A DNA stretch of 64,000 bases, taken from NCBI GenBank assembly GCA_964017235.1, contig OZ024936.1, positions 56,719,028 through 56,783,027 of the forward strand. The letters run 5' to 3'. The stretch's first letter is position 1. Each line of letters opens with the position of its first letter. A program made the translations under genes and the position numbers. Of this stretch, positions 1-12,440 are shown piece by piece. Under the pieces are notes generated by a model. That model saw only the letters and a program-made list of their open reading frames with translations. It made no database searches and was not told the origin of the DNA. This DNA comes from Sabellastarte sp. h YS-2021 (lineage: Eukaryota > Annelida > Polychaeta > Sabellida > Sabellidae).

Positions 1-251
1 AATTAATTTCATACACAAGCCTCATTTTGAGAATAATTTGGTATTTGCAAAATTCAATGAAGAAACCGGCTACATTTTATAAGATCCCTAAAATCCTTGG
101 TCTTTTATTATAATAGCAATTATTATTTTTCACTTCAATATATTTAAAAGATATATTAATTTCTTAATTTCATCCCTGACTGAACTGCACTTAAAAGTCA
201 TGTTTATTTTTTAGTATGTATGATAAAATGAATTCTAAAGGATGTTGCACC

Positions 252-2038
252 CCTTTCACACTACGGGCGGTATACCCGTCAGTTAGAAGTTTTATTCGAT
301 GGCGAAACTGCTTCCCAGGACACGTTTGGTGTATCCATATGACTCCCATGGACACTATCAGGTCACGGTGTGTAACTGTTAGTGGTGGGATCGCCAGCTT
401 AAATGGCAGATCAAGCATCACTTGTTAGAAGTGAGTTGAACTCGAGTTAAACTCGAGTAATTTTCGGGATAAAATATTTTGTTTGTTAGCCATTAATATG
501 GAAAATATTTTACATAACCGTACGTGAGCCAAAACTTTGGCCTGGAAGTGGCTTTCGCAATATAATTTAAATTAAATTTTCATTGATTTAAGCCAGAATA
601 AAGTAAAATGCTATATATTTTTAAAAATTCGGACATATCTATTGTTTTGGTGAAGTGTCAGCCTTAGATGGTGAAAATGTTGACATTTTCAAAAACTCGA
701 GTTTAACTTGCACATTTCGATGTTACCCCCAATTATCGCCCTTCAAGTTACAACTTGAGTTTCAGTCAACTCGTCCCAGCACTAGTAACTTTCAGTAACA
801 TAACAGTGGAACAAATGTCTATCACCGCGAGACAATCTCCATTTAAAACAGGGTCCCCACAGATTTTTGACAACTGGATTCAAGGTCTTTTCAAGGATTT
901 TCAAAGTCAACAACAACAATTCTTTCATGGATATATTTTAAGGTACGGCCTCCTTTACCTCCCCTCCTTTTAACTCATTACAACAATACTAGTTAATACA
1001 TCTAATAATATTTTAACATAAATTTTGTTCAGATTAGACCATACTTGCTTTGCTGAGTCTGCCATAGCCATAAAACTAGATCATGTAGATGCAGAAGTTG
1101 GGAAATAACAAATTCAAGGACTTTTCAAGGATTTTATTCAATTTTGGCCAAAATCAAGAACTTTCAAGGCCTTGCAAATTAAGCAATTTGTTTCAAGGAC
1201 TTTCAAGGATGTGGAAACCCTGCCAGTAGACTCTGCATATACCCTGGGGGTCAAAAATTTCGTTGAAATATATTTAGCCATTGGATGAACACTGGCTTCC
1301 AAAACAAGAATGAGTTACAACCTTCTATAAACCGCGGACAATGTCTTCAGTTACTGAACCAAAAAATTTATCTGCTGAAGGTCACTGAAATGGTCAGACA
1401 GTATAGCTGAAACAATTATTCGTACTAATCGATTAGTAGGTTATTAAAGCACTAGTCGACGCCAATATTATGAAATTGGTTAATTGTTTTCCTGTGTATA
1501 TCACCACATAGCAGATTTTACGAGATCGTTGGAACTATGAGTATCTCGAGTTAAGACCTTAAAACGCATCAAATTAAAGCATTTTATATGCATTTTATTT
1601 TTAAAATATCAAAATGTTACATAATTGGCCAATTTACCCAATAATCTGGTGAATTCTTTGCTTTTCAGCATCTCGCGATCCGCTATTTTGTTTGTTTACA
1701 TCCGGAACACACGCGTTTTCGGTATTTCTCATACATGCTAAACGTCAGAAACAATTACCGGTAATCGGTTAGTCGGCGGTTAATGCAAGCGACTACCCAG
1801 CTAGCAAATTTTACTGATCGTTTCAGCATTATCAGACAGGCACTGATACACACAGATATAGGGGCAGAAATAGGGCACAAAAGAGATAGTGACTGGCAAC
1901 ATTTCCAAAACTTCTGTGGGACTCTCAAAGAATGGGATGACACGTATTCATATACCGATGTCAGACAGTAGTTGAAGGACAGGGGCATTTTGTGTAACCC
2001 CTATAACCGCAGAGTTCTACTGCCTGTAGTGTGAAAGG
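252..2038. mobile_element. candidate TIR element, 1.8 kb
   Basis: The left edge (from 252) and the reverse complement of the right edge (to 2038) share cctttcacactac followed by RggcRgta, about 20 of 22 bases. Such paired ends suggest a non-autonomous DNA transposon. I see no transposase and no clear target duplication, and another element (849-1222) lies inside. The pairing could be fortuitous or could join two solo ends. Confidence 0.35.
849..1222. mobile_element. hAT-like non-autonomous element (CAGGGT ends)
   Basis: It starts cagggtccccac and ends gtggaaaccctg, an inverted terminal match typical of hAT MITEs beginning CAGGG. The interior repeats 'tttcaagga' phrases near both ends. A related fragment with the same right end lies at about 22000-22105. 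No 8-bp target duplication is visible. Confidence 0.45.
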
Positions 2039-2959
2039 TTCATTAAATATATAGTTTTAGATATAATCTGTCTTACGGAAATGACGGCTTGTTAATCAAC
2101 AAACCATGATTTTATTTTTTAAAGTTTGGAAAATTTAAATTCTCATCAAATTCATGATTCTTGTGACAATTTTATGCTATTTATTAAATGTGCTGCATTA
2201 CTCTGAGTAATTATTTTCCCCCTTTTTGATCGTCATATTGTTTTAACAATTTTTTTTTTTGGTAAATGTGACAAGAACTGATTCAGTGTTTTTTTTTGTG
2301 CAATTATATTTTATTCTGTGTAAATAAAATATACACACAATGCCCATTAAAACGTGCATATCCCTGGATGTGCTTGTTGATTAGTATAAACAACCACTGG
2401 AATTAATTGGGATAATACTAAAACTTATACTAGCTACATTCAAAGAGAAAACACGTACATTGACGGTACAAAACTCTCTAACTAATGATCACTAAAATAG
2501 TATTTCGATACTTTTAAAAAATCTGGTTTAAAAGCAGTAAAAACTATAGAACGAGGGTGAAAATCTTATAAAACTACATTTTTATTTACAAGTTTAATGT
2601 AATATTCAATGAAATACACAGAAAAATGGTAAAAGAAATACTGGAAAAGGCTTCTTTGGATTAAAAATTGTCCTAACTGGAGCATTCAATACCTTTTATC
2701 AACAGAGCTCTTTCACTTATGAAACTTTTTATCCCATATTTTGACAGATTTTAAAACTTTTATAGCAATTTCTAAGATCTAGCTGCCATTTTATTGACAA
2801 TATGATGAAATTTTCTCAGAATATCTATCTCTTTTATGTTTAACCATATTTTCAACAAAGTAACAAGATTTTATATTGATGATCGAACTTGACCGAAAGT
2901 TTGTAGCTTGTACAGATTACCAAACCCCAAATTCTAAACTATTTCACAGCATTACGTAC
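2039..2959. other. AT-rich non-coding stretch
   Basis: No long ORF, splice-bounded exon, inverted termini or tandem repeat is visible. It probably belongs to an intron or to intergenic DNA beyond the Scribble-like gene. Confidence 0.4.
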
Positions 2960-3235
2960 CAGTGTATTTTTCATATGTTGGTATGTACTGTTTATGGACC
3001 AGTTTTAATTTTTATATGTGCCCACTTTATACCCCTAATGTTGGTATAAATTTCTGATGTACCAGTTTCATAGCCAACTATTAGTATAACATGTTTATTT
3101 ATCAGTTTTGTAGCCTAGTGTTGGTATACATGGCTTATATGTCAGTTTTATAGCCCTTGTATGTGCATAATTGCTTATATATCAGTTTTATACCTTTTGT
3201 GATAGTATAAATTGCTTGTGTGACAGTTTTTCAAA
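2960..3235 (+). repeat. degenerate tandem repeat, unit about 60 bp
   Basis: At least four diverged units recur, each with a 'gttggtata...tatgtcagttttatagcc' pattern (gttggtatgtactg, gttggtataaattt, gttggtatacatgg, gatagtataaattg). It is non-coding and old, judging by the divergence between units. Confidence 0.45.
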
Positions 3236-3265
3236 TTGATGTTAATTTATACTAGTAAATATAAC

Positions 3266-3643
3266 TAGGGGTGTTGCAGTAGCGATTTTTTCCTTCCGGT
3301 TTCACGTCTAGCACTGCCCCGGTCAGTTACCGGTTCACTGTCTCTTCTTTAACAAAACATAAGAACCAAATAGTCTTCCATACTGTAAAACAGGAATGCT
3401 AACATGACATGGATGTGTTCTCGATTCTGATTGGCTAAACAAGAAAATACATGGTTTCTGCAAATTATCGCTCATTATGGGTGTCTTATTACAGTAAAAA
3501 GCAAATAAAAGTGGATTATGACATTTATTGTATTTAAGGTTAGTAAAGTTACTTTATATTGATGTGAAAGCGGAAAACCGGTAGCTGAACTTTATTTATT
3601 TATTTACTGTACCGACGATACCGGTACTACCGCAACACCCCTA
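3266..3643. mobile_element. hAT MITE, 378 bp
   Basis: Ends are taggggtgttgc and gcaacaccccta. Perfect 8-bp target duplications aatataac flank it at 3258-3265 and 3644-3651. Eight-base duplications and TAGGGGTG termini are hallmarks of the hAT superfamily. There is no coding capacity. Confidence 0.85.
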
Positions 3644-3651
3644 AATATAAC

Positions 3652-4834
3652 ACTAGACAAGTTAACAGAATCTAAAGAACCACTTGATATCTGTTTATTT
3701 CACTACACTTATAAACAAGGAAAAAGACAAAAAAAAAAGTTTCCCCCAAAGGAATCTCCAGAATAAGGTAAAGTAGCAGAAAACAATATATATAAAAAAA
3801 CTTCTGGAAAGTATAAAAACATAGTAATGTTTGGCAGTCTTTATCCCAACAAAGCACATGAAATATAAAAAGCTTAATTTGCAATCATACTTAATTTATC
3901 AGAATGTAGTAGAAAAACCTGTTGAATAAATCCAACGCAAGGGATCTATTTCTTCTGGATATTTTCCATTCAAATATTGAGATCTTAATAAAATGTTCTG
4001 AAATGCTGCACGATTCATAAAACAAGAGTAATAGATAGAAAAAAATATAAGGTTAATGTTTTTACACAAAAAACGTCAAAGTATTTTTCTTTATATTCAC
4101 GACCTTCTGATAGTGTTACAATCAAAAGTAAATATGGAAACCGGGTCCGGAAAACAAAAATTTTGCGAAAACCGGATTCGTTCGAATTAGTATACACCAA
4201 ACTGTGGTCAAAATGTAAAATTTCTACCTGTGCACATGAACAGTTACTTCAACTAAAATGCGGTTGATTTTTATTTATAAAATCTGACGTTTTGGATATT
4301 ATTTAACTGTATATTGGCAAAATATTACACAAGTAAATATTTTTAAGCATTTTTGTGCAATATTTTATACGTTTGAGGTGAAATATGTGACATTTCGGGA
4401 ACTGGTTCTTGGACTTCTGTCACCGGATTTCATTTAAGTTTATATGAATTGAATAGAAACCAACTATCCGGTTTGCCATCTTTTCCACTACTTTCTGAGG
4501 ATCTGAAGTCATATTGGGACAAGTATTGATTAGTGTTGGTTTCATGTATCAATATTTCAATATTGATAAATAGCGGTTCTATATTGTCAAAACTAAAAAA
4601 TATCATTTCCAAATAATTATATTACCATGGTTATATTTTCACATAAGGTGTGGTCTACCCTCCAGTTCAGTCTTTCTCAAAGACTCCTGAATTGTTTCGG
4701 GATTATCTGCCAATTACTGGTTCAAGATGCCCATGTGAGGGTCTGTGCCTGCTTGTAATTACTAAACATCACGCAATTCTTATGCCCAGTCCAAAATGGA
4801 ATATATACAGATACCCCTGAAATTGGTAGCTATT
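3652..4834. other. non-coding stretch without recognised features
   Basis: It is AT-rich and contains only short chance ORFs. No exon with consistent splice sites and no repeat structure was recognised. Confidence 0.35.
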
Positions 4835-5025
4835 AGAGTAAGAAATCTAAAATTTGCCACCTCTAAAACCTTAGTTAATTTTATGAAGAAAATGATGTTT
4901 TTGTCCAAAAATTGGTATTTTTCAGTTCCAAAAGCCTTAATTTACTACACAGTCAACAAATCGCGCCACAATTCATTTATTTTATTAGTATTTTCACATG
5001 TGGCGAATTTTAGATTTCTTACTCT
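4835..5025. mobile_element. TIR MITE family 'AGAGTAAG', copy 1
   Basis: The left end agagtaagaaatctaaaatt is mirrored at the right by aattttagatttcttactct, giving inverted repeats of about 20-25 bp. Related copies lie at 17184-17409, 21741-21965 and 45166-45391. The target duplication is probably the trinucleotide TTA (clear in the third copy), which would suggest PIF/Harbinger, but it is not consistent between copies. Confidence 0.65.
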
Positions 5026-5404
5026 TTAATCTTCTTTCCTTAGAATGCGGTTATATTTTTTTTTGTAAGTAAAATGAAATATTTTGTCAATTAGGAGCTG
5101 TTTTCCATCGAGGTTTTAGCCTGTTGTTTAGAATTTCTGGCAAAGTTAAAAGTATTTTTCTGTTTTTTTCTTTCTTAAGATTAAATATAACAAGGGCAAC
5201 TTTTAAGCATTTTACTGTTAGTTAGATGTAGTAACAGTCAACAGATACAAAATTGCCAAGCAATACAGTTAACAGACATGTTTTGGATTACAAATTTGTT
5301 AATGTTGGACATTTAGTAGAAGCAGGGGGTGCAGCACTTTATCAGCCAAGGGAACGATTGTGGCCATGACAAAAAACAGTTTAATATCGTTCAAACTACT
5401 GCCT

Positions 5405-5696
5405 ATAATCCCTAAAATTACTTTAAATTTAACCATTTAAGATCAAGCACTTTCCAGTGATATCAAATATTCACACCTTAGATGACCACAATCCCTTCAA
5501 CAAACTTGCACATTATGATAGTAGATCACCTTTGTTAGTTCTATGGACTAAATATTCTGAAATCACTTTAACTTTAAACAATTTAAGATGAAGCACTTTC
5601 CACTGATACCAAATAAGCATATCTAAAACAACCATAACCCCATCAACACACCTGCACATTATCATAGTGGATTTCCTTTGTTGGTTCTTTTCAAGC
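5405..5696 (+). repeat. 146-bp tandem duplication
   Basis: Two adjacent diverged copies share landmarks such as 'agcactttccaStgata' (5446 and 5592) and 'ctttgttRgttct' near the end of each copy. It has no coding function and is unrelated to the 146-bp satellite further right. Confidence 0.6.
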
Positions 5697-5844
5697 ATAA
5701 TTGATATAGATACATAACATTAGTGCAATAATAAAGCAGATTGAATCAGTGGTGATAACATATTTTTACACAGAATGATTTATACAGTCTAAGCCAATCA
5801 AGTAGAGCTGCCACAAGTAGTAATTTTTGAACTTTAGTACTCTC

Positions 5845-6265
5845 TAGTGTTGGGAATCACCTCCAATTTTCATGGTCGATAATTCGTCCATTTTTCCAAG
5901 CGATGATCGACCCATAATCGATTATTTTACTCCATTATTGTGTATTATTTAAGAAACACTTTCCGGGATAAAGTATAGGTCAATCTGGTTAGAATAACGG
6001 TGTTCCGACATTTAGAATCTACCGAAAGCACCCACTTCCTGTAAATATGGCAGTAGACATAAACAAACTTGAAATTCAAGACAAAACTGTCAGTTTATTA
6101 AGTAAAGATACCTAAAATATTTTTAAAATACGTGGATATTGATATAAATCAGGAAAGGTAAGATATAAGCTTAATAATCGATCATTAGAAAACGTCAGTG
6201 ACCGACCGCGATTCTACACTGTCACCGACGATTAATCGAGCACACGTCTAATCGTCCACCCACTA
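5845..6265. mobile_element. hAT MITE, 421 bp
   Basis: It starts tagtgttggga and ends cccacta. Perfect 8-bp target duplications gtactctc lie at 5837-5844 and 6266-6273. A relative in opposite orientation occurs at 30949-31355. It is non-coding. Confidence 0.8.
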
Positions 6266-6325
6266 GTACTCTCCCACCATAACTAAACACTCTTCAATTA
6301 GTACTCTGTATAGTGATAAATGAAA

Positions 6326-8396
6326 ACAAGAGGAGAGTGCCCGTGAACGGGCACTGTGTCAGCTGACTGAGTGTTTTTGATTTGTGAAGGTGATTATAGG
6401 ACAGAATAATTATCAGGAAAAGGGCTGTACAGAAATACAGTAAATGGTAACTGAACAGCAAGTTCGAAAGAAATTCCGAAGCTGACAGAAGAAAAGGATA
6501 AAAAAGTTGTGCCCTGTAAATAGTATTATGAAGAAAAATAACAAGGTAATTGTATAAGTGTAAGAAATAGGTTAAAACATATTTAAAGAAATACTACAAA
6601 TGCAATATCCTCGTTCGACCTTGAAGAAGGGGTCCAAGGTCAAATCTAACCACACAAATACATTCCCAGCCCATGATTTCCTATGGTTTACCATTCCAAA
6701 CCTCTAGGACCAATTATAAATGAGTTATAAGCACTTTTAAGCTTGGCTGTCCTCATTTGACCTTGAAGGAGGGGTCCAAAGGTCAAATCTGACCATACCA
6801 AAAGATTCCGAGCCAATGATTTCCTATGGGATGGTTTGCCATCCCAAATCTCTGTCACCAATAATAAGCGAGTTGTAGGCACTTTCAATTTTCGCTATCC
6901 TCATTTGACCTTGAAGGAGGGTTCCAAGGTCAAATCGGACCATATCAACAGATTCACAGCCCATGATTTCCTGTCTGTTTACCATCCCAAACCTCTGGGA
7001 CCAATAATAAGCGAGTTATAAGCACTTTTAAGTTTGGCTATCCTTGTTTGACCTTGAAGGAGGGGTCATTGAAGGTCAAATCTGACCACACCAAAAGATT
7101 CCCACCCCATGATTTCCTACAGGTTGGTTTATCATCCCAAACCTCTAGGATCAATAATAAGGGAGATATAAGCACTTTTCATGACAAAAAACACCTGTGG
7201 CGGCCATCTTGTTTCTCAAAATGAGGCCAAAAATATTCCCAGACAACATTTTATGGTTATTAATATATACTGCAAACTTAAGAAAGCTAGCTATAATATT
7301 TTTTTTCATCAGAGCAGTAATGGTGAAATCTCTCTCTACACACTGCGGCTATCTAGTGGATACAATGATTTACTCAACAGTGAGAACCTGAAAGTAGCTA
7401 TTGCTCAGCTATGCCATGACATAGAGGTCTGCAATTTCACTATGTTATAGCTGACCAAAAATTCTGTGAATAACATATTTAACAAATTACTCTAAATGTA
7501 ATAGTTTTCAAGTTACAACTGATATACTCAACAGTGATAACCTCAAAGGAACTATTACTCAGCTATGCAATGAGCTACATGTCTGACATTTTACTATGTT
7601 ATAGCTAACCCAAAAGTAGGTGAACAACATATTTAAGCAAACTACTGTAAATGCAATAGTTTTCAAGCTACAACTGATTTACTCAATAGTGAGAACCTGA
7701 AAATAGCTATTGCTCCGCTATGCCATGAGCTATAGGTCTGTAATTTCACTATGTTATAGCTGACCCAAAAGTAGGTGAACAATATATTTTAACAAAATAC
7801 TCCAAATGCAATATTTTTCAAGTTATAGCTGATTTACTCAACAGTCAGTACCTGAGAATAGCTATTGCTCAGTTGTGCCATGAGCTATAGGTCTATAATT
7901 TCACTATGTTATAGCTGACCCAAAAGTAGCTGAATAACATATTTGCACAAATTTCTGTAAATGCAATAGTTTTCCAATTATAACTGATTTACTCAACAGT
8001 GAGAACTTCAAAGTAGCTATTACTCAGCTATGAAATGAGCCACAGGTCTGAAACTTCACTATGTTATAGCTGACCCCAAAATAGGTGAATAACATATTGA
8101 AATAAAATACTCTAAATGCAATAGTTTTCAAGTTATAAGTGATTTACTCAACAGTGATAACCTAAAAGTAGCTATTACTCAGCTATGCCATGAGCTACAG
8201 GTCTGAAATTTTACTATGTTATAGCTGGCCCAAAAGTAGCTGAATAACATATTTATACGAAATTCTCTAAATGCAATAGTTTTTAAGTTACAAGTGATTT
8301 TACTCATGATGGAAGTTACTGAAAAGCCCAAAAGTAGCTATTACTCACTTAGCTATTGAGACAGACACCCAACTTACTCACCATATTGTAGCTATG
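6326..8396 (+). mobile_element. composite satellite-cored element, copy A1 (tail missing)
   Basis: It opens with acaagaggag and a 9-bp-stem hairpin (agtgcccgt / acgggcact, 6336-6355), followed by gtcagctgac. Four or so ~146-bp units (to about 7180), a junction with 'cggccatcttgttt', and about six ~155-bp units follow. It stops at 8396 where the next copy begins with the same leader. Non-autonomous Helentron-like elements (HINE, including bivalve 'pearl' elements) have this leader-satellite-tail design, so I assign it there by analogy. There is no Rep/helicase. It is nearly identical to 26212-28280. Confidence 0.6.
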
Positions 8397-8689
8397 AAAC
8401 AAGAGGAGAGTGCCCGTGAACGGGCACTGTGTCAGCTGACTGAATGTTTTTGATTTGTGATGGTGATAATGAGAGGAAAGCACAATTATCAGGGAAAGGG
8501 CTGTACAGAAATACAGTAAATGGTAACTGAACAGCATGTTCGAAAGATATTCCGAAGCTGACAGAAGAAAAGGACAAAAAAGTTGTGCCCTGCAAATGGT
8601 ATTATGAAATAAAGTAACAAGGTAATTGTTTAAGTGTAAAAAGTAGGTTAAAAATATTTAAAGAAATACTATAAATGCAATATCCTCGT

Positions 8690-9490
8690 TCGACCATGAA
8701 GAAGGGGTCCAAAGGTCAAATCTGACCATACCAAAAGATTCCCAGCCAAAGAATTTAGGATGGTTTACCATCCCAAACCTCTCGGACCAATAATAAGTGA
8801 GTCATAGGCACTTTTTAAGTTTGGCTATCCTTGTTTGACCTTGAAGGGGGGTCCAAGGTCAAATCCGACCACACAAAAAAATTCCCAGCCCATGATTTCC
8901 TGTAGCTTGTTTACCATCCCAAATTTGTAGGACCAATAATAAGCGAGTTCTAAGCAATTGTAAGTTTGGCTATCCTCAATTGACCTTGAAGGAGGGGTCC
9001 CAGGTCAAATCTGACCACACCAAAAGAATCCCAGCCCATGATTTCCTATATGTTGGTTTACCATCCCAAACCTCCAAGACCAATAATACGCGAGTTATAA
9101 GCACTTTAAGTTTGGCTATCTTCGTTTGACCTGGAAGGAGGGGTCTAAGGTCAAATCCGACCACACCAAAAGATTCCCAGCCCATGATTTTCTATAGGTT
9201 GGTTTTCCATTCGAAACCTCTAGGACCAATAATAAGTGAGTTATAAGCACTTTTAAGTTTGGCTATCCTCATTTGACCTTGAAGGAGGGGTCCAAGGTGA
9301 AATCCGACCACACCAAAAAATTCCCAGCTCATGATTTTCTATAGGTTGGTTTTCATTCCAACCTCTAGGACCAATAATAAGCGAGTTATAAGCACTTTTA
9401 TGTTTGGCTATCCTCATTTGACCTTGAAGGAGGGTTCCAAGGTCAAATCGGACCATATTAACAGATTCCCAGCCCATGATTTCCTACAGG
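8690..9490 (+). repeat. ~146-bp satellite array with paired AAGGTCA motifs
   Basis: Unit starts at 8981, 9127, 9274 and 9419 give a period of 145-147 bp. Each unit has tgaccttga, a short G-rich spacer and ccaaggtca, then 'cccagcccatgatttcct' and 'aataataagcgagttataa'. Other arrays of this unit lie at 6601-7180, 24848-25340 and 26500-27080. It is non-coding. Confidence 0.85.
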
Positions 9491-10036
9491 TTGGATACAA
9501 TGATTTACTCAACAGTGAGAACCTGAAAGAAGCTATTGCTCAGCTATGCCATGACATAGAGGTCTGCAATTTCACTATGTTATAGCTGACCAAAACGTCT
9601 GTGAATAACATATTTAACAAAATACTCTAAATGTAATAATTTTCAAGTTACAACTGATTTACTCAAGAGTGAGAACCTCAAAGTAACTATTACTCAGCTA
9701 TGCAATGAGCTACATGTCTGAATTTTTGCTCTGTTATAGCTGACCTAAAAGTAGGTGAACAACATCTTTAAGCAAAATACTGTAAATGCAATAGTTTTCA
9801 AGTTACAACTGATTTACTCAATAGTGAGAACCTGAAAATAGGTATTGCTCCGCTATGCCATGAGCTATAGGTCTGTAATTTCACTATGTTATAGCTAACC
9901 CAAAAGTAGGTGAACAATATATTTTAACAAAATACTCAAATGCAATATTTTTCAAGTTATAGCTGATTTACTCAACAGTCAGTGCCTGAGAATAGCTATT
10001 GCTCAGTTGTGCCATGAGCTACAGGTCTGTAATTTC

Positions 10037-10428
10037 TAGGGGTGGGACGAGTACAAATAATTCGGGTCGATTACTCGCAGATGAAAACTCGACTCGACAT
10101 CGAGCCCTCGCGACATTTAGTATCCACCATAACAGGAAACGACATCCAATATGGCGGCTCCCGTAAACGAAAAAAATATAAAGATAAAAGCTTTGAAACG
10201 CTTGAATTAGCTATTGTCAGCACATAATATCATTAATTTTATGTTACAAATGGTGGATTATGCGATTTAATGAAAGTAAGGTATGCTATTTATGTTTAAT
10301 TAACTAAAAAATGTAACTGGTTCTATAGGTTGTTATATATACACGAGTAATCGACCCTAAGAATTGGTTTCGAATTTTCGTGAAATTCGCCTCACTCGGC
10401 GAGTGTCGACTGCTCGGTCGCACCCCTA
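10037..10428 (+). mobile_element. hAT MITE family 'TAGGGGTG-SGAC', copy 1, inside satellite
   Basis: Ends are taggggtgggac and gtcgcaccccta. The 8-bp target duplication gtaatttc occurs on both sides, and the neighbouring satellite monomers show the empty site (ctgtaatttcactatg). The interior is strand-symmetric near the ends. Sister copies are at 32540-32939 and 48080-48464, both inverted relative to this one. Confidence 0.92.
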
Positions 10429-11243
10429 GTAATTTCACTATGTTATAGCGGACCCAAAAGTAGCTGAATAACATATTTGCACAAATTTCTGTAAAGGCAA
10501 TAGTTTTCCAATTACAACTGATTTACTCAACAGTGAGAACTTCAAAGTAGCTATTACTCAGCTATGCAATGAGCCACAGGTCTGGAACTTCACTATGTTA
10601 TAGCTGACCCCAAAATAGGTGAATAACATATTCCAACAAAATACTCTAAATGCAATAGTTTTCAAGTTATAAGTGATTTACTCAACAGTGATAACCTAAA
10701 AGTAGCTATTACTCAGCTATACCATGAGCTACAGGTCTGAAATTTTACTATGTTATAGCTGACCCAAAAGTAGCTGAATAACATATTTATACTAAATTCT
10801 CTAAATGCAATAGTTTTCAAATTACAAGTGATTTACTCAACATTGAGAACTTCAAAGTAGCTATTACTCAGCTATGCAATGAGTCACACAGGTCTGGAAC
10901 TTCACTATGTTATAGCTGACTCCAAAATAGGTGAATAACATATTGAAACAAAATACTCTAAATGCAATAATTTCCAAGTTATAAGCGATTTACTCAACAG
11001 TGATAACCTAAAAGTAGCTATTACTCAGCTATGCCATGAGCTACAGGTCTGAAATTTTACTATGTTATAGCTGACCCAAAAGTAGGTGAACAACATATTT
11101 AAGCAAAATACTGTAAATGCAATAGTTTTCAAGTTACAACTGATTTACTCAATAGTGATGACCTAAAAGTAGCTATTACTCAGCTATGCCATGAGCTACA
11201 GGTCTGAAATTTTACTATGTTATAGCTGACCCAAAAGTAGCTG

Positions 11244-12440
11244 AATAACATATTTATACGAAATTCTCTAAATGCAATAGTTTTGCAATTACAACTGATT
11301 TACTCAATAGTGAGAACTTCAAAGTAGTTATTACTCAGCTATGCAATGAGCTACAGGTCTGAAATTTTACTATGTTATAGCTGACCCAAAAGTAGGTGAA
11401 CAACATATTTAAGCAAAATACTGTAAATGCAATAGTTTTCAAGTTACAACTGATTTACTCAATAGTGATGACCTAAAAGTAGCTATTACTCAGCTATGCC
11501 ATGAGCTACAGGTCTGAAATTTTACTATGTTATAGCTGACCCAAAAGTAGCTGAATAACATATTTATACGAAATTCTCTAAATGCAATAGTTTTCCAATT
11601 ACAACTGATTTACTCAATAGTGAGAACTTCAAAGTAGCTATTACTCAGCTATGCAATGAGTCACACAGGTCTGGAACTTCACTATGTTATAGCTGACCCC
11701 AAAATAGGTGAATAACATATTGAAACAAAATACTCTAAATGCAATAATTTCCAAGTTATAAGCGATTTACTCAACAGTGATAACCTAAAAGTAGCTATTA
11801 CTCAGCTATGCCATGAGCTACAGGTCTGAAATTTTACTATGTTATAGCTGACCCAAAAGTAGGTGAACAACATATTTAAGCAAAATACTGTAAATGCAAT
11901 AGTTTTCAAGTTACAACTGATTTACTCAATAGTGATGACCTAAAAGTAGCTATTACTCAGCTATGCCATGAGCTACAGGTCTGAAATTTTACTATGTTAT
12001 AGCTGACCCAAAAGTAGCTGAATAACATATTTATACTAAATTCTCTAAATGCAATAGTTTTGCAATTACAACTGATTTACTCAATAGTGAGAACTTCAAA
12101 GTAGTTATTACTCAGCTATGCAATGAGCTACAGGTCTGAAATTTTACTATGTTATAGCTGACCCAAAAGTAGGTGAACAACATATTTAAGCAAAATACTG
12201 TAAATGCAATAGTTTTCAAGTTACAACTGATTTACTCAATAGTGATGACCTAAAAGTAGCTATTACTCAGCTATGCCATGAGCTACAGGTCTGAAATTTT
12301 ACTATGTTATAGCTGACCCAAAAGTAGCTGAATAACATATTTATACGAAATTCTCTAAATGCAATAGTTTTCCAATTACAACTGATTTACTCAATAGTGA
12401 GAACTTCAAAGTAGCTATTACTCAGCTATGCAATGAGCCA
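11244..12440 (+). repeat. 777-bp higher-order repeat (five 155-bp monomers)
   Basis: Identical variant monomers recur exactly five units apart: aataacata at 11244 and 12021, at 11554 and 12331, and the ttttgcaatt variant at 11281 and 12058. All three pairs are 777 bp apart. This shows recent amplification of a pentamer rather than single units. Confidence 0.75.

Noticed and set aside
755..973. ORF containing FHGYIL, also found in the sulfotransferase-like domain
   Set aside because: Only six residues agree and the surrounding sequence is a hAT-like repeat.
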